A stretch of DNA of 31,150 bases, from IMG/VR virus record IMGVR_UViG_3300006919_000249, positions 1 to 31,150 of that record; one strand, written 5' to 3'. This stretch comes from a virus. The position numbers and the translations under genes were made by a program. Shown here in pieces: positions 6,807 through 15,029 of the stretch (within the stretch, counting starts at the first letter, position 1; each line of letters begins with the position of its first letter). Below the pieces are notes generated by a model that searched no databases, was not told the origin of the DNA, and saw only the letters and a list, made by a program, of their open reading frames with translations.

Positions 6807-7352
6807 ATGGAACTATACAAGGTATTACAGAAAGAGTTTTATGGAGACGATACCCGTTGGTTCTTGGGTATTGTTGAAGATAATAAAAACGACCCTGAAA
6901 AACTCGGTAGAGTTAGAGTTCGGGTGTATGGTCTGCACAATCCTTATCTTTCTGATGTTCCTACAGAATTATTGCCATGGGCTTCTGTTCTAGTCCCTGC
7001 TACATTCGGCGGTGTCTCTGGCGTAGGCAGAAGTCCTACAGGTATCGAACAGGGATCATGGGTTTTTGGTGTTTTCTTAGACGGTAAGCATTCTCAGAAT
7101 CCATTAGTTCTTGGGACTATTGGTAAGATCGAACAGAGTCCGGGAGATGATATTCAACCTGAAGCAAAAATTGTACCAACCTCTATTGCCACATCAATTG
7201 GTGGTGCTGGTGGTTCTGTAAATGCAGTTAATGTTGGCGGAACGATTATTGCAAACTCTTCTCAAGGGCAGATTATTTTTGAGGCGCTAAAGGGCGAAGG
7301 GTTTACAGTAGTGTCTGCAGCAGCTGCCGCAGCAGCAAGTTACACACCATAA
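6807..7352 (+). CDS. 5: Free-standing gp5 OB-fold domain (spike collar)
   Basis: The protein has 181 residues. Residues 14 to about 110 follow the N-terminal OB-fold of T4 gp5: RWFLGIVEDNKNDPEKLGRV, VRVYGLHNP, PTELLPWASVLVPAT, GSWVFGVFLDG, NPLVLGTIG. In T4 gp5 this domain is followed by a lysozyme domain and then a beta-helical needle in one 575-residue chain. Here the chain stops after a Gly/Val-rich stretch and a run of seven Ala (SAAAAAAASYTP). The needle is found in a separate gene at 10113. The domain should sit on the gp27-like hub encoded just before it. No lysozyme motif is present in this protein. No strong SD is visible in the four-base gap upstream. Confidence 0.85.
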   Translation: MELYKVLQKEFYGDDTRWFLGIVEDNKNDPEKLGRVRVRVYGLHNPYLSDVPTELLPWASVLVPATFGGVSGVGRSPTGIEQGSWVFGVFLDGKHSQNPLVLGTIGKIEQSPGDDIQPEAKIVPTSIATSIGGAGGSVNAVNVGGTIIANSSQGQIIFEALKGEGFTVVSAAAAAAASYTP

Positions 7353-7361
7353 GGAGTTATC

Positions 7362-7760
7362 ATGGCAAAGTATAAACCAGAATTACAACTTAATCCAAGG
7401 ACAGGAGATACTGTCTATGCTTTAGGTGCTGGTCCTAAACCTGATCCTACAAAATTAGCAGGTGCACAGAATGAAGATGATGCAACCTTTGGTGTTTTTA
7501 AGTTTCGTGGTGTAATGAAGCAGAAATATTTTGATTATTGTTTTTCTGGCAACTTAGATATGAATGATGTTACAAATCAAACAAACTTTTTAATCAAACA
7601 ACTTAGAGAAGATAATTCTTTACGGGGGAGTGAATTGAAAGAGGCAAAGACAGTAGAACAAGCAGCTTTGATTATTCATCAATATATTTTAAAAGATACT
7701 TCGGGTCTACAGAATACTATAGATACTGCGTATGACCTTTTAGATAGGAATAGTGCATAA
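7362..7760 (+). CDS. Unknown small baseplate-cluster protein
   Basis: The protein has 132 residues and I do not recognise its family. The N-terminal third is Pro/Gly/Asp rich (LNPRTGDTVYALGAGPKPDP). The middle contains FGVFKFRGVMKQKYFDYCF. The C-terminal half is helical and charged (QLREDNSLRGSELKEAKTVE and following). No signal peptide or membrane segment. A good SD (AAGGAG) precedes the ATG. It lies between the OB-fold protein and the CHAP protein, overlapping the latter's start by one base (TAATG). It may adapt the enzymes to the split spike, but that is position-based speculation. Confidence 0.6.
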   Translation: MAKYKPELQLNPRTGDTVYALGAGPKPDPTKLAGAQNEDDATFGVFKFRGVMKQKYFDYCFSGNLDMNDVTNQTNFLIKQLREDNSLRGSELKEAKTVEQAALIIHQYILKDTSGLQNTIDTAYDLLDRNSA

Positions 7761-9403
7761 TGTCCACCAATCAGTATAATACAGATGTTGCACCAGATAC
7801 AACTAAAAGTAAACTTGACGTAAGAGAAAATGTTCTCGAGGGTGTTTCCCTTGCGGGCAATAAGGCAGCCATAGATGATTATTTTTCTAAACTCAGAAAT
7901 CAGCCTACAGTTTTAGGCGATGCTTTGTATGGAGCAACTTTTGAGTCAAAAAGTGAAATAACTTCTAGACTTTTAGATGGTCAAATTAACGGTCCTCTTA
8001 ACACTTTCGATGGAGGAACAAATATTCCTCCATTGACAGGTTCTGGCGTAAGTGAAGGGGTATATCAATTTGATGGAGGAACAAATGCTCCTCCAGAATC
8101 TGGCAGCGGATCAGATCCGGATCCAGAAAATGATGTTCTACCTAATGAGCCAGGAGGTGCATTAGGATCTTCAATGGAAGATCAAAAACCATCAGCTGGT
8201 GGAGGGTTCAAACCTCTAAATTGTACAAAGTTTATTGGTAATGAAAAAGTAGAGCATGCAGGGCAACCCACGCCACCATCTTATCCAGATGAACTTGGTG
8301 GGGCGGCAGGAGCTGCTAGTTCATATCAACCTTATGGCGATGAGTTTGATGCGCCGGGTGGAACAGATTATAGCGGGTTGGGGTTGGTTTTGTCATCCGA
8401 CGGAACCCCTGTACGGACTGCTTCAGGTGGATTTGTTAGAACTAGAGCATTATCCGGTCCAGCGGGTGGTCCTATACCTTCTGATAAACCCCTTTCTCCA
8501 ACAGGAATGCCACCCGGAGCTGCAAGAGCAGAAGCATTGACTTTCCAAGACCCTGCCACTGTTGCAAAAAGTAGCAGACTTACTCAATGTGATAAAACGA
8601 CAATAGTTGGTCCTACTGGGCAATATGCAGCTCAATTAAAGGCGATGATGTGCGATGAGGAAATGATTTACTTTTCGGAACAATATATTATATACTCAAA
8701 TACTGCTGGCGGTGGAACACAGGGGTATGATGCTGCTAAGGCATTAGGTGCAGGATTGAATGGTCTTGCAGAAGGGCAATTTGATGCTGCTACTAATCTA
8801 GAGGTTCAAGAATCTATTCTGAATGCGATTGGTATTGATGATCCTTCCTCTATTGAAGGGTTTGAATTTGGAGATTCTTTACAGGCAACATTTGATAATT
8901 TAAGAGCATCTGGTGTGAATGTCGATGGTATATTAGCATCAACTAATCCTCTTCAGGTAGCAAATGCATTCTTAGGTGCTAGTGAAAATAATTCACAGCA
9001 GGCAGGACTGTTAGCAGAGTTCTTTAGAGAATCTGTCGGATGGAATGTTAGCGGAGCAGATTTGACTCAACCTCAAAATGCATGGTGTGCTGCATTCGCA
9101 AACTCAGTTCTCAGTGCTACAGGATTAGAAACAAATACGCCGAATGTTCTTGGTGCTGCAGCATTTGCTAATTGGGGATCAGCTGTCTACACTCCTGGAT
9201 CTGGCGTCGGCAGTATTTCAAATATTCAGCCGGGTGATGTTGCTGTCTTTAAATGGCCTACTGGTGGTAATCATGTCGGATTTGTGCAATCTGTACAAGG
9301 TGATACAATCAACGTACTGGGAGGCAATCAAAGCGATTCTGTGAAAGTTAGTAATTACAAACTAAAAGATTTGACACATGTTAGAAGGGCGAGCAAAGAA
9401 TAA
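7760..9403 (+). CDS. Virion-associated protein with C-terminal CHAP-type peptidoglycan peptidase
   Basis: The protein has 547 residues. The last 140 or so match the phage CHAP/TIGR02594-like pattern: NAWCAAFANSVL with candidate catalytic Cys443, NIQPGDVAVFKWP, GNHVGFVQSV with His505, and VLGGNQSDSVKVS with Asn523. Such domains cut peptidoglycan cross-links or the amide bond. The first 300 residues are a Gly/Pro/Ser-rich, low-complexity region with a duplicated FDGGTN-x-PP motif (about 83-112) and an acidic linker (SGSDPDPE). The middle (about 300-420) is helical. Long structural N-terminus plus terminal enzyme suggests a virion enzyme rather than a soluble endolysin. It overlaps both neighbours by one base, in a run with an amidase and a glucosaminidase-tipped spike. 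Confidence 0.75.
   Translation: MSTNQYNTDVAPDTTKSKLDVRENVLEGVSLAGNKAAIDDYFSKLRNQPTVLGDALYGATFESKSEITSRLLDGQINGPLNTFDGGTNIPPLTGSGVSEGVYQFDGGTNAPPESGSGSDPDPENDVLPNEPGGALGSSMEDQKPSAGGGFKPLNCTKFIGNEKVEHAGQPTPPSYPDELGGAAGAASSYQPYGDEFDAPGGTDYSGLGLVLSSDGTPVRTASGGFVRTRALSGPAGGPIPSDKPLSPTGMPPGAARAEALTFQDPATVAKSSRLTQCDKTTIVGPTGQYAAQLKAMMCDEEMIYFSEQYIIYSNTAGGGTQGYDAAKALGAGLNGLAEGQFDAATNLEVQESILNAIGIDDPSSIEGFEFGDSLQATFDNLRASGVNVDGILASTNPLQVANAFLGASENNSQQAGLLAEFFRESVGWNVSGADLTQPQNAWCAAFANSVLSATGLETNTPNVLGAAAFANWGSAVYTPGSGVGSISNIQPGDVAVFKWPTGGNHVGFVQSVQGDTINVLGGNQSDSVKVSNYKLKDLTHVRRASKE
8012..8094 (+). repeat. Duplicated hairpin-forming segment inside the CHAP gene
   Basis: GATGGAGGAACAAAT occurs at 8009 and again at 8072, each followed within three bases by CCTCC. 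Each copy can fold: GGAGGAA (8012-8018) with TTCCTCC (8025-8031), and GGAGGA (8075-8080) with TCCTCC (8089-8094). Both encode D-G-G-T-N-x-P-P. Each also contains a perfect anti-SD match (GGAGG), which could slow ribosomes in this linker. Confidence 0.7.
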
Positions 9404-10113
9404 TGGCAGTAGGCGGATATTTAAAAACAGTAAAAAGAATTGTAAAGTTTTCAGATTCTTTCGATCCAAAAATTAAGACATTACAGTCTGACTTTTTAGG
9501 TGATGATGTAAATCCTGTCTTTGATGTGGATAAAGTTGAAGTTGGAGATATTATCGAAACAGAAGAAGAGATGGAAGCGTATCTCCGTTCTTCGAGAAGA
9601 GAGTATACAGAGACTATTGTATATCATACTTCTAGCGATTATACTCAGAACTTCAAAAGAGATGAGTTGGTCGATTGGTTCTCTACAGAATATGGATTAG
9701 ATGATATTAATTTTCATTTCCTGATTCTTAGAGATGGGCGCATACAGATTAACAAGTTAATTAATTCTACACCTTCGCATACACCTGTACAAACTCATTT
9801 AGAGCATAGCATTAGTATTGCATTTGTAGGCGGAATTAAAAATGGTGTTCAAGACATTAAATCATGTTCTCCTAAGCAATGGCATACTTTTCATAAATTT
9901 TTGAAATGTTTTTATACTATCCTTCCGGGAGGACAAGTATTTGGTCATTCTGATATCAATACAAGAGCGACTGATCCGGGATTTGATGTTGTCAAATATG
10001 TAGAAAACTCTTTTGGTAAGCGTAATACTCTAACCAATTCTGAAGCCAGAAGACTAGGTTCTTTAGATGTCGGCAGATTAATTGATTATAGCAGAAGAAG
10101 AGGGTTCAGATAA
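9403..10113 (+). CDS. N-acetylmuramoyl-L-alanine amidase (Amidase_2/PGRP type)
   Basis: The protein has 236 residues. The T7-lysozyme-like amidase fold is shown by ETIVYHTSSD with candidate zinc ligand His75, then NFHFLILRDGRIQ (the 'yHflI.rDG.i' strand), HSISIAFVGG, and GHSDINTRATDPGFDV with His182 and Asp191, where Asp takes the place of the more usual Cys ligand. These enzymes hydrolyse the bond between muramic acid and L-alanine. The first 60 residues are a charged extension. There is no signal peptide. Neither a holin nor a spanin is visible nearby, and the gene is fused by TAATG overlaps into the spike cluster, so a virion-borne role during entry is favoured over a lysis role. A dual role cannot be excluded. 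Confidence 0.8.
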   Translation: MAVGGYLKTVKRIVKFSDSFDPKIKTLQSDFLGDDVNPVFDVDKVEVGDIIETEEEMEAYLRSSRREYTETIVYHTSSDYTQNFKRDELVDWFSTEYGLDDINFHFLILRDGRIQINKLINSTPSHTPVQTHLEHSISIAFVGGIKNGVQDIKSCSPKQWHTFHKFLKCFYTILPGGQVFGHSDINTRATDPGFDVVKYVENSFGKRNTLTNSEARRLGSLDVGRLIDYSRRRGFR

Positions 10114-11768
10114 TGTCTACAGGATTTAAAGATCCAGACGGAGCATTTCCAAGACCTGAATATATTGGTCAGGCGACTACGAACAAGGCAGCACGTGATG
10201 AGTGGACACCTAAAATTGTCTTGCCTGATGGGGTTGCTGGCACAGATTTGGTCAAAATGGATTGGCAACCTGAATATCCATACAATAAAGTAGAAGAAAC
10301 TTCCTCTGGTCACAGAGTCGAGCATGATGATACTTTAGGTAATGAGCGTCTGTCTTATGTTCATAAAGACGGCAGTGGGATTGAAATGTATCCGAATGCT
10401 GAAGAACAAACTACGGTATTGGTCAACTCAGTTGGGCGAATGGTTCAGTTAGTCGGTGATGACTTTGTGATGATTGTGAATGGTAACGGTGATGTTACTT
10501 ACAAAGGGAATCTCAATCTGAATGTAGAGGGCGACTTTAACGTTTCCTGTAACAACTATACTATTACTACAAAAGGTAAGAATGTAGAAGAAACTAAACA
10601 GCAAAAGATTGAAAACTTTGTTGGAGATAGAGTTGTTACCACTCAAGGCAATAAATCAGAGATTGTCCTTGGTAACTATACTGTAGAGAGTATGGGTAAT
10701 ACTTACCTTGTTTCTAAAGAAAACACTCGTATTACAGCACAAGATAATATTGACATCTTTGCTGGTGATGATATGAGACTTACAGCAGATGGGAGGATGA
10801 CCAGTTCTGCTTTAGTAAACAGAGTTGTTGGTATCTGTACTTCTGTTGTAGGTAATACAGGAACCTTTGGTGGTAAAAATATAGTTATGTATTCTAAGTC
10901 GCACCATACAGATACAGTAAATGCTACAACCATTAGAAGTTCTTTTGTTGGCGATCTTAAAGGAGATGTGGAAGGTAATTTACAAGGTAATGCAGACACA
11001 GCAACTGAAGCAGGAAAAGCTGGCACCGCTGCTGTAATAGGAGCTGGTGGTAGTGGTGGCACACCAGCAGATCCTAATGTTACTGAGGTTGCTGCAACTA
11101 CAACTTATGAACCAAATTTTGAAAATTTGAGCGAAGGACTGGCAAGAACTGTACAATTAGCAATCCGTCAAATTGATGTTGATGATACTGGCATTAGTAA
11201 TAGTGTTCATGGTGGTGGTGAAACAGGTGGTTCCTCTGGTCAATCAGGAAATATTCCTTCTGGGTATGAAGATGAATTTGATGATCAATTTAAAGCAGCT
11301 CCATATTTCAAGTCTAATCAAGAATTCTATGACGCAGTTTATGATCAAGCATATCAAGAGTATGTCAATAAAGGATATAATACAGAGAAATCTGCTGCAT
11401 TAGCAGACCTTGCTGCAGCTCAAGCGTCCTTAGAAAGTGGATATGGCACTAAATCTATGGGTGGAACTAACTACTTTGGTATAAAAAGTCCGAACGGTAC
11501 AGTACACAGCACTAAAGAAGTGATCAATGGTGAAGAAGTTACAATTCAAGCAGGATTTGCTAATCATGGTAGTCTTAGCGGGTCTGTATCGGCTTATGTG
11601 GATTTAATTAATCGTTCTCCATATGGTGGTGTATATGATGCAGTTAAAGCGTCTACATCACCTTTAGAAGCGATACAAGCGATCGATGCTTCTCCATATG
11701 CAACAGACCCTAAATATGGATCTAAATTGAGATCTATTTACAGTACATATGGGAGGGCGAATAAATGA
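10113..11768 (+). CDS. gp5-type needle (spike) fused to a C-terminal glucosaminidase
   Basis: The protein has 551 residues. Residues 50-95 (YPYNKVEETSSGHRVEHDDT, then ERLSYVHKDGSGIEMYP) match the linker that starts the gp5/VgrG needle. Residues about 100-245 are repeated short beta strands with GD and GN turns, as in the trimeric beta-helix of the cell-puncturing spike. A Gly-rich hinge follows (GAGGSGG and GGGETGGSSGQSG). Residues about 425-551 match a FlgJ-type glucosaminidase: AQASLESGYG with candidate catalytic Glu441, and NYFGIKSP. This domain cuts the glycan strand. T4 gp5 carries its lysozyme before the needle, while here the enzyme is after it. The stop overlaps the next start by four bases (ATGA). 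Confidence 0.8.
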   Translation: MSTGFKDPDGAFPRPEYIGQATTNKAARDEWTPKIVLPDGVAGTDLVKMDWQPEYPYNKVEETSSGHRVEHDDTLGNERLSYVHKDGSGIEMYPNAEEQTTVLVNSVGRMVQLVGDDFVMIVNGNGDVTYKGNLNLNVEGDFNVSCNNYTITTKGKNVEETKQQKIENFVGDRVVTTQGNKSEIVLGNYTVESMGNTYLVSKENTRITAQDNIDIFAGDDMRLTADGRMTSSALVNRVVGICTSVVGNTGTFGGKNIVMYSKSHHTDTVNATTIRSSFVGDLKGDVEGNLQGNADTATEAGKAGTAAVIGAGGSGGTPADPNVTEVAATTTYEPNFENLSEGLARTVQLAIRQIDVDDTGISNSVHGGGETGGSSGQSGNIPSGYEDEFDDQFKAAPYFKSNQEFYDAVYDQAYQEYVNKGYNTEKSAALADLAAAQASLESGYGTKSMGGTNYFGIKSPNGTVHSTKEVINGEEVTIQAGFANHGSLSGSVSAYVDLINRSPYGGVYDAVKASTSPLEAIQAIDASPYATDPKYGSKLRSIYSTYGRANK

Positions 11769-12649
11769 GGATCAATTTTAATACAGTCACGCCAAAGCAG
11801 ATTAGGGCATACATGAGAGATCCTAATAATAGAACTGACAATACTTTTGTTGGAATTGCCTTTGCAAAGAATCTTATTGGTGCTGATTTTTTCGTGCCTA
11901 TTGCTAAAAAACTGAGATCATATTTTGGTAAAAATGCTCATGTAAAATATTCTAACAGTTCTTTGATTAACTCTAAGAACGCTAGAAGGTATAAAGAAAA
12001 TCTTGGTATTTCAAAAATTTTACCAAGTCCAATCTATGATCCTATGAAAGCAGATCAAATACATGCTGGAACAAAACTTGGTAAAGGCATTCCTTTGTCC
12101 ATGTTTGTTTCTTCTCCTGGAACTAGAGCAACGATTAATCATCTATCTCTCGCCGCTAAAAGAGATGTTGCTAGGCAGTTTTATTGTCATGTTCCATTAA
12201 TTGAAGGTTTCAGAAATCATAGTAACTTCAAAAGAAATAGTTTGATTGTTACTGAAGGATTAGTAAAACCGGAGAGCGGCGAAAGTTTGGTCTCTGGACA
12301 GATTAGAGATTTGCAAACAAAAGCACGTGCTGTTGTCTATGAAGTTTTAGATAGTAAAGGTAGAAACGATCCCTATGCGACATTTCAATTAGCGAACTAT
12401 TGGAAAGATAATCATTTGTTTCAGGGTCTTATTTTGCACTTTGATACATTAAATCCTTCTGTATATAATAATACAACAACTCATGCAGACGAAGTTTTAC
12501 AATCAGATAAAGAATACCATGCAGAAATTATTGTGATCATGCCCACAGTCAAAGTTGATTATCAAGCAAACTTTGCCAGAGAAGTTCGAACCGATATTAA
12601 CTTTAGAACTATGATTAAAGATGGACTTGGGTATTTTCAATATAAATAA
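11765..12649 (+). CDS. Unknown 294-residue baseplate-cluster protein
   Basis: I do not recognise this protein. It is basic in the first half (KKLRSYFGKNAHVKYSN) with no membrane helix. A central part (SSPGTRATINHLSLAAKRDV) is helical. The last third looks like a beta domain (GLILHFDTLNPSVYNNTTT, EYHAEIIVIMPTVKVDYQ, VRTDINFRTMIKDG), similar in flavour to tail-tube or baseplate beta sandwiches. It starts on ATGA with the needle stop, so it is co-translated with the spike, and it is the last gene before the promoter of the wedge unit. A spike-tip, spike chaperone or hub-decoration role is possible. Its stop codon overlaps the late promoter box at 12641-12648. Confidence 0.6.
   Translation: MRINFNTVTPKQIRAYMRDPNNRTDNTFVGIAFAKNLIGADFFVPIAKKLRSYFGKNAHVKYSNSSLINSKNARRYKENLGISKILPSPIYDPMKADQIHAGTKLGKGIPLSMFVSSPGTRATINHLSLAAKRDVARQFYCHVPLIEGFRNHSNFKRNSLIVTEGLVKPESGESLVSGQIRDLQTKARAVVYEVLDSKGRNDPYATFQLANYWKDNHLFQGLILHFDTLNPSVYNNTTTHADEVLQSDKEYHAEIIVIMPTVKVDYQANFAREVRTDINFRTMIKDGLGYFQYK
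12641..12648 (+). promoter_or_regulatory. Late promoter for the wedge unit (gp25-gp6 and next gene)
   Basis: An exact TATAAATA overlaps the last codons and stop of the 294-residue gene. Predicted start near 12655, about 25 bases before the gp25 ATG at 12680. Confidence 0.7.
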
Positions 12650-12679
12650 AACATAGAATACTAATAAGAAAATGGTAAA

Positions 12680-13129
12680 ATGGCAGTAACAAAAGCACTT
12701 TCAATAGAAGATGGCAATCTACAAACTCCATCCATTGTCACTACGAGGAATCGTAAATATAGTGATCTGGATTTGACGTTTGCTGCAAGAACTACTGGAG
12801 ATGTCTTTAAGAAGACTGATGCTGCTGCTGTCAAACAATCTGTCAAAACGATTTTACAGACTAACTTTGGCGAAAGACCTTTTCAACCCAACTTTGGTGC
12901 TGACCTTCGCTCTAGATTATTTGAAAACTTTACTGATGAAGAAAATGTATTTTTGATTGAAGATGCTATAACAGATGCGCTTGCACTATACGAACCAAGA
13001 GCAGAATTAGTTTCTGTGAATTTAACAGATAACTCTGCAAGAAACTATCTTGGTGTGAGAGTTGAATTTAGAATTGTAAACACAGAGGAACTTGTAGTTC
13101 TAGATACTGCAATATCAAGGATTAGATAA
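12680..13129 (+). CDS. 25: Baseplate wedge protein gp25
   Basis: The protein has 149 residues (T4 gp25: 132). The GPW/gp25 family pattern is clear from residue 50 on: VKQSVKTILQTNFGERPFQP, NFGADLRSRLFENFTDE, IEDAITDALALYEPRAELVSV, then the beta hairpin VRVEFRIVNTEELVVLDTAI. gp25 links the wedge to the first sheath ring and hub and is conserved across contractile systems (gpW in phage P2, TssE in type VI secretion). The gene is followed two bases later by gp6, the usual neighbour. It is the first gene after a late promoter box. An ATG eight bases upstream is out of frame, so 12680 is the start. Confidence 0.92.
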   Translation: MAVTKALSIEDGNLQTPSIVTTRNRKYSDLDLTFAARTTGDVFKKTDAAAVKQSVKTILQTNFGERPFQPNFGADLRSRLFENFTDEENVFLIEDAITDALALYEPRAELVSVNLTDNSARNYLGVRVEFRIVNTEELVVLDTAISRIR

Positions 13130-13131
13130 GA

Positions 13132-15027
13132 ATGGCGACCACAATCAATTCATCAGATTTAAACTTTGATGATATCAAAACATCTTTAAAGACATACTTT
13201 GCACAGAAGTCTGAATTTGCAGATTATGACTTTGAAGGTTCTGCTCTGTCAAACGTCCTTGATGTGCTGGCATACAATACTCATCTGAACGGTTTGATTG
13301 CAAACTTTGCTTTAAACGAATCATTCCTTCCTACTGCACAACTTAGAACCTCTCTCGTCAACCACTCATTATCTTTTGGATATATTCCAAGATCCAAGAC
13401 TGCTTCTAATGCTGAACTGACAGTAACTGTCGATTTAGGTTCTGGTGCTGGTAAACCTGCTAGTATTACTCTGCCTGCTGGCACACAATTCACCACAACT
13501 GTTGATGGTATACAATATACATTTAGAACCTTACTCGAGTATACTGCATATCCAAATGCTTTACAACCAAACCTTTACACTTTTGTAAATGCTTTGGGCG
13601 AACCTTACATTAGAGTATATGAAGGCGAATTGGTCGTAAAGACATTTATTGCAGAGATCACAGGCGATAGACAAGTATATGTTGTTCCTGATGAGAATTT
13701 AGACTTATCTACAGTCGGTGTTCAGGTTTATGACAATATCAACTCTGACAACTTTACAACATATTTCAGTGCGAATGCTACCTCTGGCGGTAATGCGATT
13801 ACAAGTATTACAGCAGACACTGCTCTCTACCTTCCATTAGAAACATATAATGGATACTGGGAGTTTAACTTTGGTGTCTTGGGTATTACAGGTAAAAACC
13901 CAGTAAACGGCGAAGTTATTCGTATTTCTTATCTGAGAACAAATGGTCTTGCAGCAAACGGTGCGAATAGATTTACTCCTGTTTCTGTAATTAATGTATC
14001 TGGATTTGGTAACAGAGCATTGAATACTGTTGTCAGAAAAGGTACTAAGTCTTCATTTGGTGCAGATAAAGAGAGCACTGAGTCTATTCGAACAAATGCT
14101 CCTCTCTCATACCTTGCGCAGAATAGACTGGTAGCAGCAGGAGACTATAGAGGAGTAATCGCTAACGGTGTTCCGGGTATTAAGTCTATTAATGCTTGGG
14201 GTGGCGAAGATAATGTCCCTGCAAAGTATGGTAAGACAATTATCTCTATTGTATATGAGAGTGATGTGAGTGCATTACAAAAAACTGCTCTGCAAACATT
14301 AATTAGAAACAACCTGACCGATCCTCTTTCTGTTGTTGGCGTAGAGGCAGAGTTTGTTGAACCTACATTTATTTACCTTGATTTGATTACAAACTTTAGA
14401 TATAATGAATCCCTTACTAACTTGACAAAGAATGCTTTGCAGACTAAGATTGAAGGTGTAGTCTCTACTTACTTTGCATCTAATTCAGGTAAGTTCAACG
14501 ATACGATTAGAAAATCTAAAATTGAAACTCAAGTCGATGCTTCTGATCCTTCTGTGCTGGGTTCGAATATAGAAATTAAAATGTCTGGTAGATTTACTCC
14601 AGTAGTGAATCCAGATACAGGAAATTTTGTTCGAACAGATTATACTGTAAACTTTATTAATGCTATTCAATCTCCTTTGATGGAGACAGCAAGTATTACG
14701 AGTGATAGATTTGTTGTGAAAGGTGTTTCTTGTACAGTTAGAAATGCTCCTGCTCATTCTACTACATTACAAGCAGTAGACAGACAGGGCAATGTTATCA
14801 TTTCGAATATTGGTAACTATGAACCAACTACTGGGAAGGTCAATCTTGTAGGATTCTTGCCAGAGTCTATTGTATCTGGTAATACATATTTGACCATTAC
14901 TGCTAATGCTGCTGATGATAGTACATTCAAACCTTTAAGAAATACACTAATTTCTATCGGTAAAAACAGAGCGATTGCTACCTCGGATACTAACCTAGCA
15001 TCTTCTGTTGTAGGTGTGACTAACTAA
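13132..15027 (+). CDS. 6: Baseplate wedge protein gp6 (Baseplate J-like)
   Basis: The protein has 631 residues (T4 gp6: 660). The opening (SSDLNFDDIKTSLKTYFAQK, FEGSALSNVLDVLAYNTHLN, ANFALNESFLPTAQLRTSLV, LSFGYIPRSKTASNAELTV) is the standard gp6 N-terminus in T4-like phages. ITLPAGTQFTTTVDGIQYTF is the J-type strand pair. A second recognisable part is TESIRTNAPLSYLAQNRLVA followed by DYRGVIA, and then KYGKTIISIV. gp6 forms the inner ring that ties the six wedges together. It follows gp25 by two bases and precedes the gp7/gpI-position gene by two, as in many contractile tails. Confidence 0.92.
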   Translation: MATTINSSDLNFDDIKTSLKTYFAQKSEFADYDFEGSALSNVLDVLAYNTHLNGLIANFALNESFLPTAQLRTSLVNHSLSFGYIPRSKTASNAELTVTVDLGSGAGKPASITLPAGTQFTTTVDGIQYTFRTLLEYTAYPNALQPNLYTFVNALGEPYIRVYEGELVVKTFIAEITGDRQVYVVPDENLDLSTVGVQVYDNINSDNFTTYFSANATSGGNAITSITADTALYLPLETYNGYWEFNFGVLGITGKNPVNGEVIRISYLRTNGLAANGANRFTPVSVINVSGFGNRALNTVVRKGTKSSFGADKESTESIRTNAPLSYLAQNRLVAAGDYRGVIANGVPGIKSINAWGGEDNVPAKYGKTIISIVYESDVSALQKTALQTLIRNNLTDPLSVVGVEAEFVEPTFIYLDLITNFRYNESLTNLTKNALQTKIEGVVSTYFASNSGKFNDTIRKSKIETQVDASDPSVLGSNIEIKMSGRFTPVVNPDTGNFVRTDYTVNFINAIQSPLMETASITSDRFVVKGVSCTVRNAPAHSTTLQAVDRQGNVIISNIGNYEPTTGKVNLVGFLPESIVSGNTYLTITANAADDSTFKPLRNTLISIGKNRAIATSDTNLASSVVGVTN

Positions 15028-15029
15028 CA

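Noticed and set aside
7352-10113. Split gp5 explained as a frameshift or assembly error
   Set aside because: The two parts are separated by three intact genes, each coupled to its neighbour by short gaps or overlaps.
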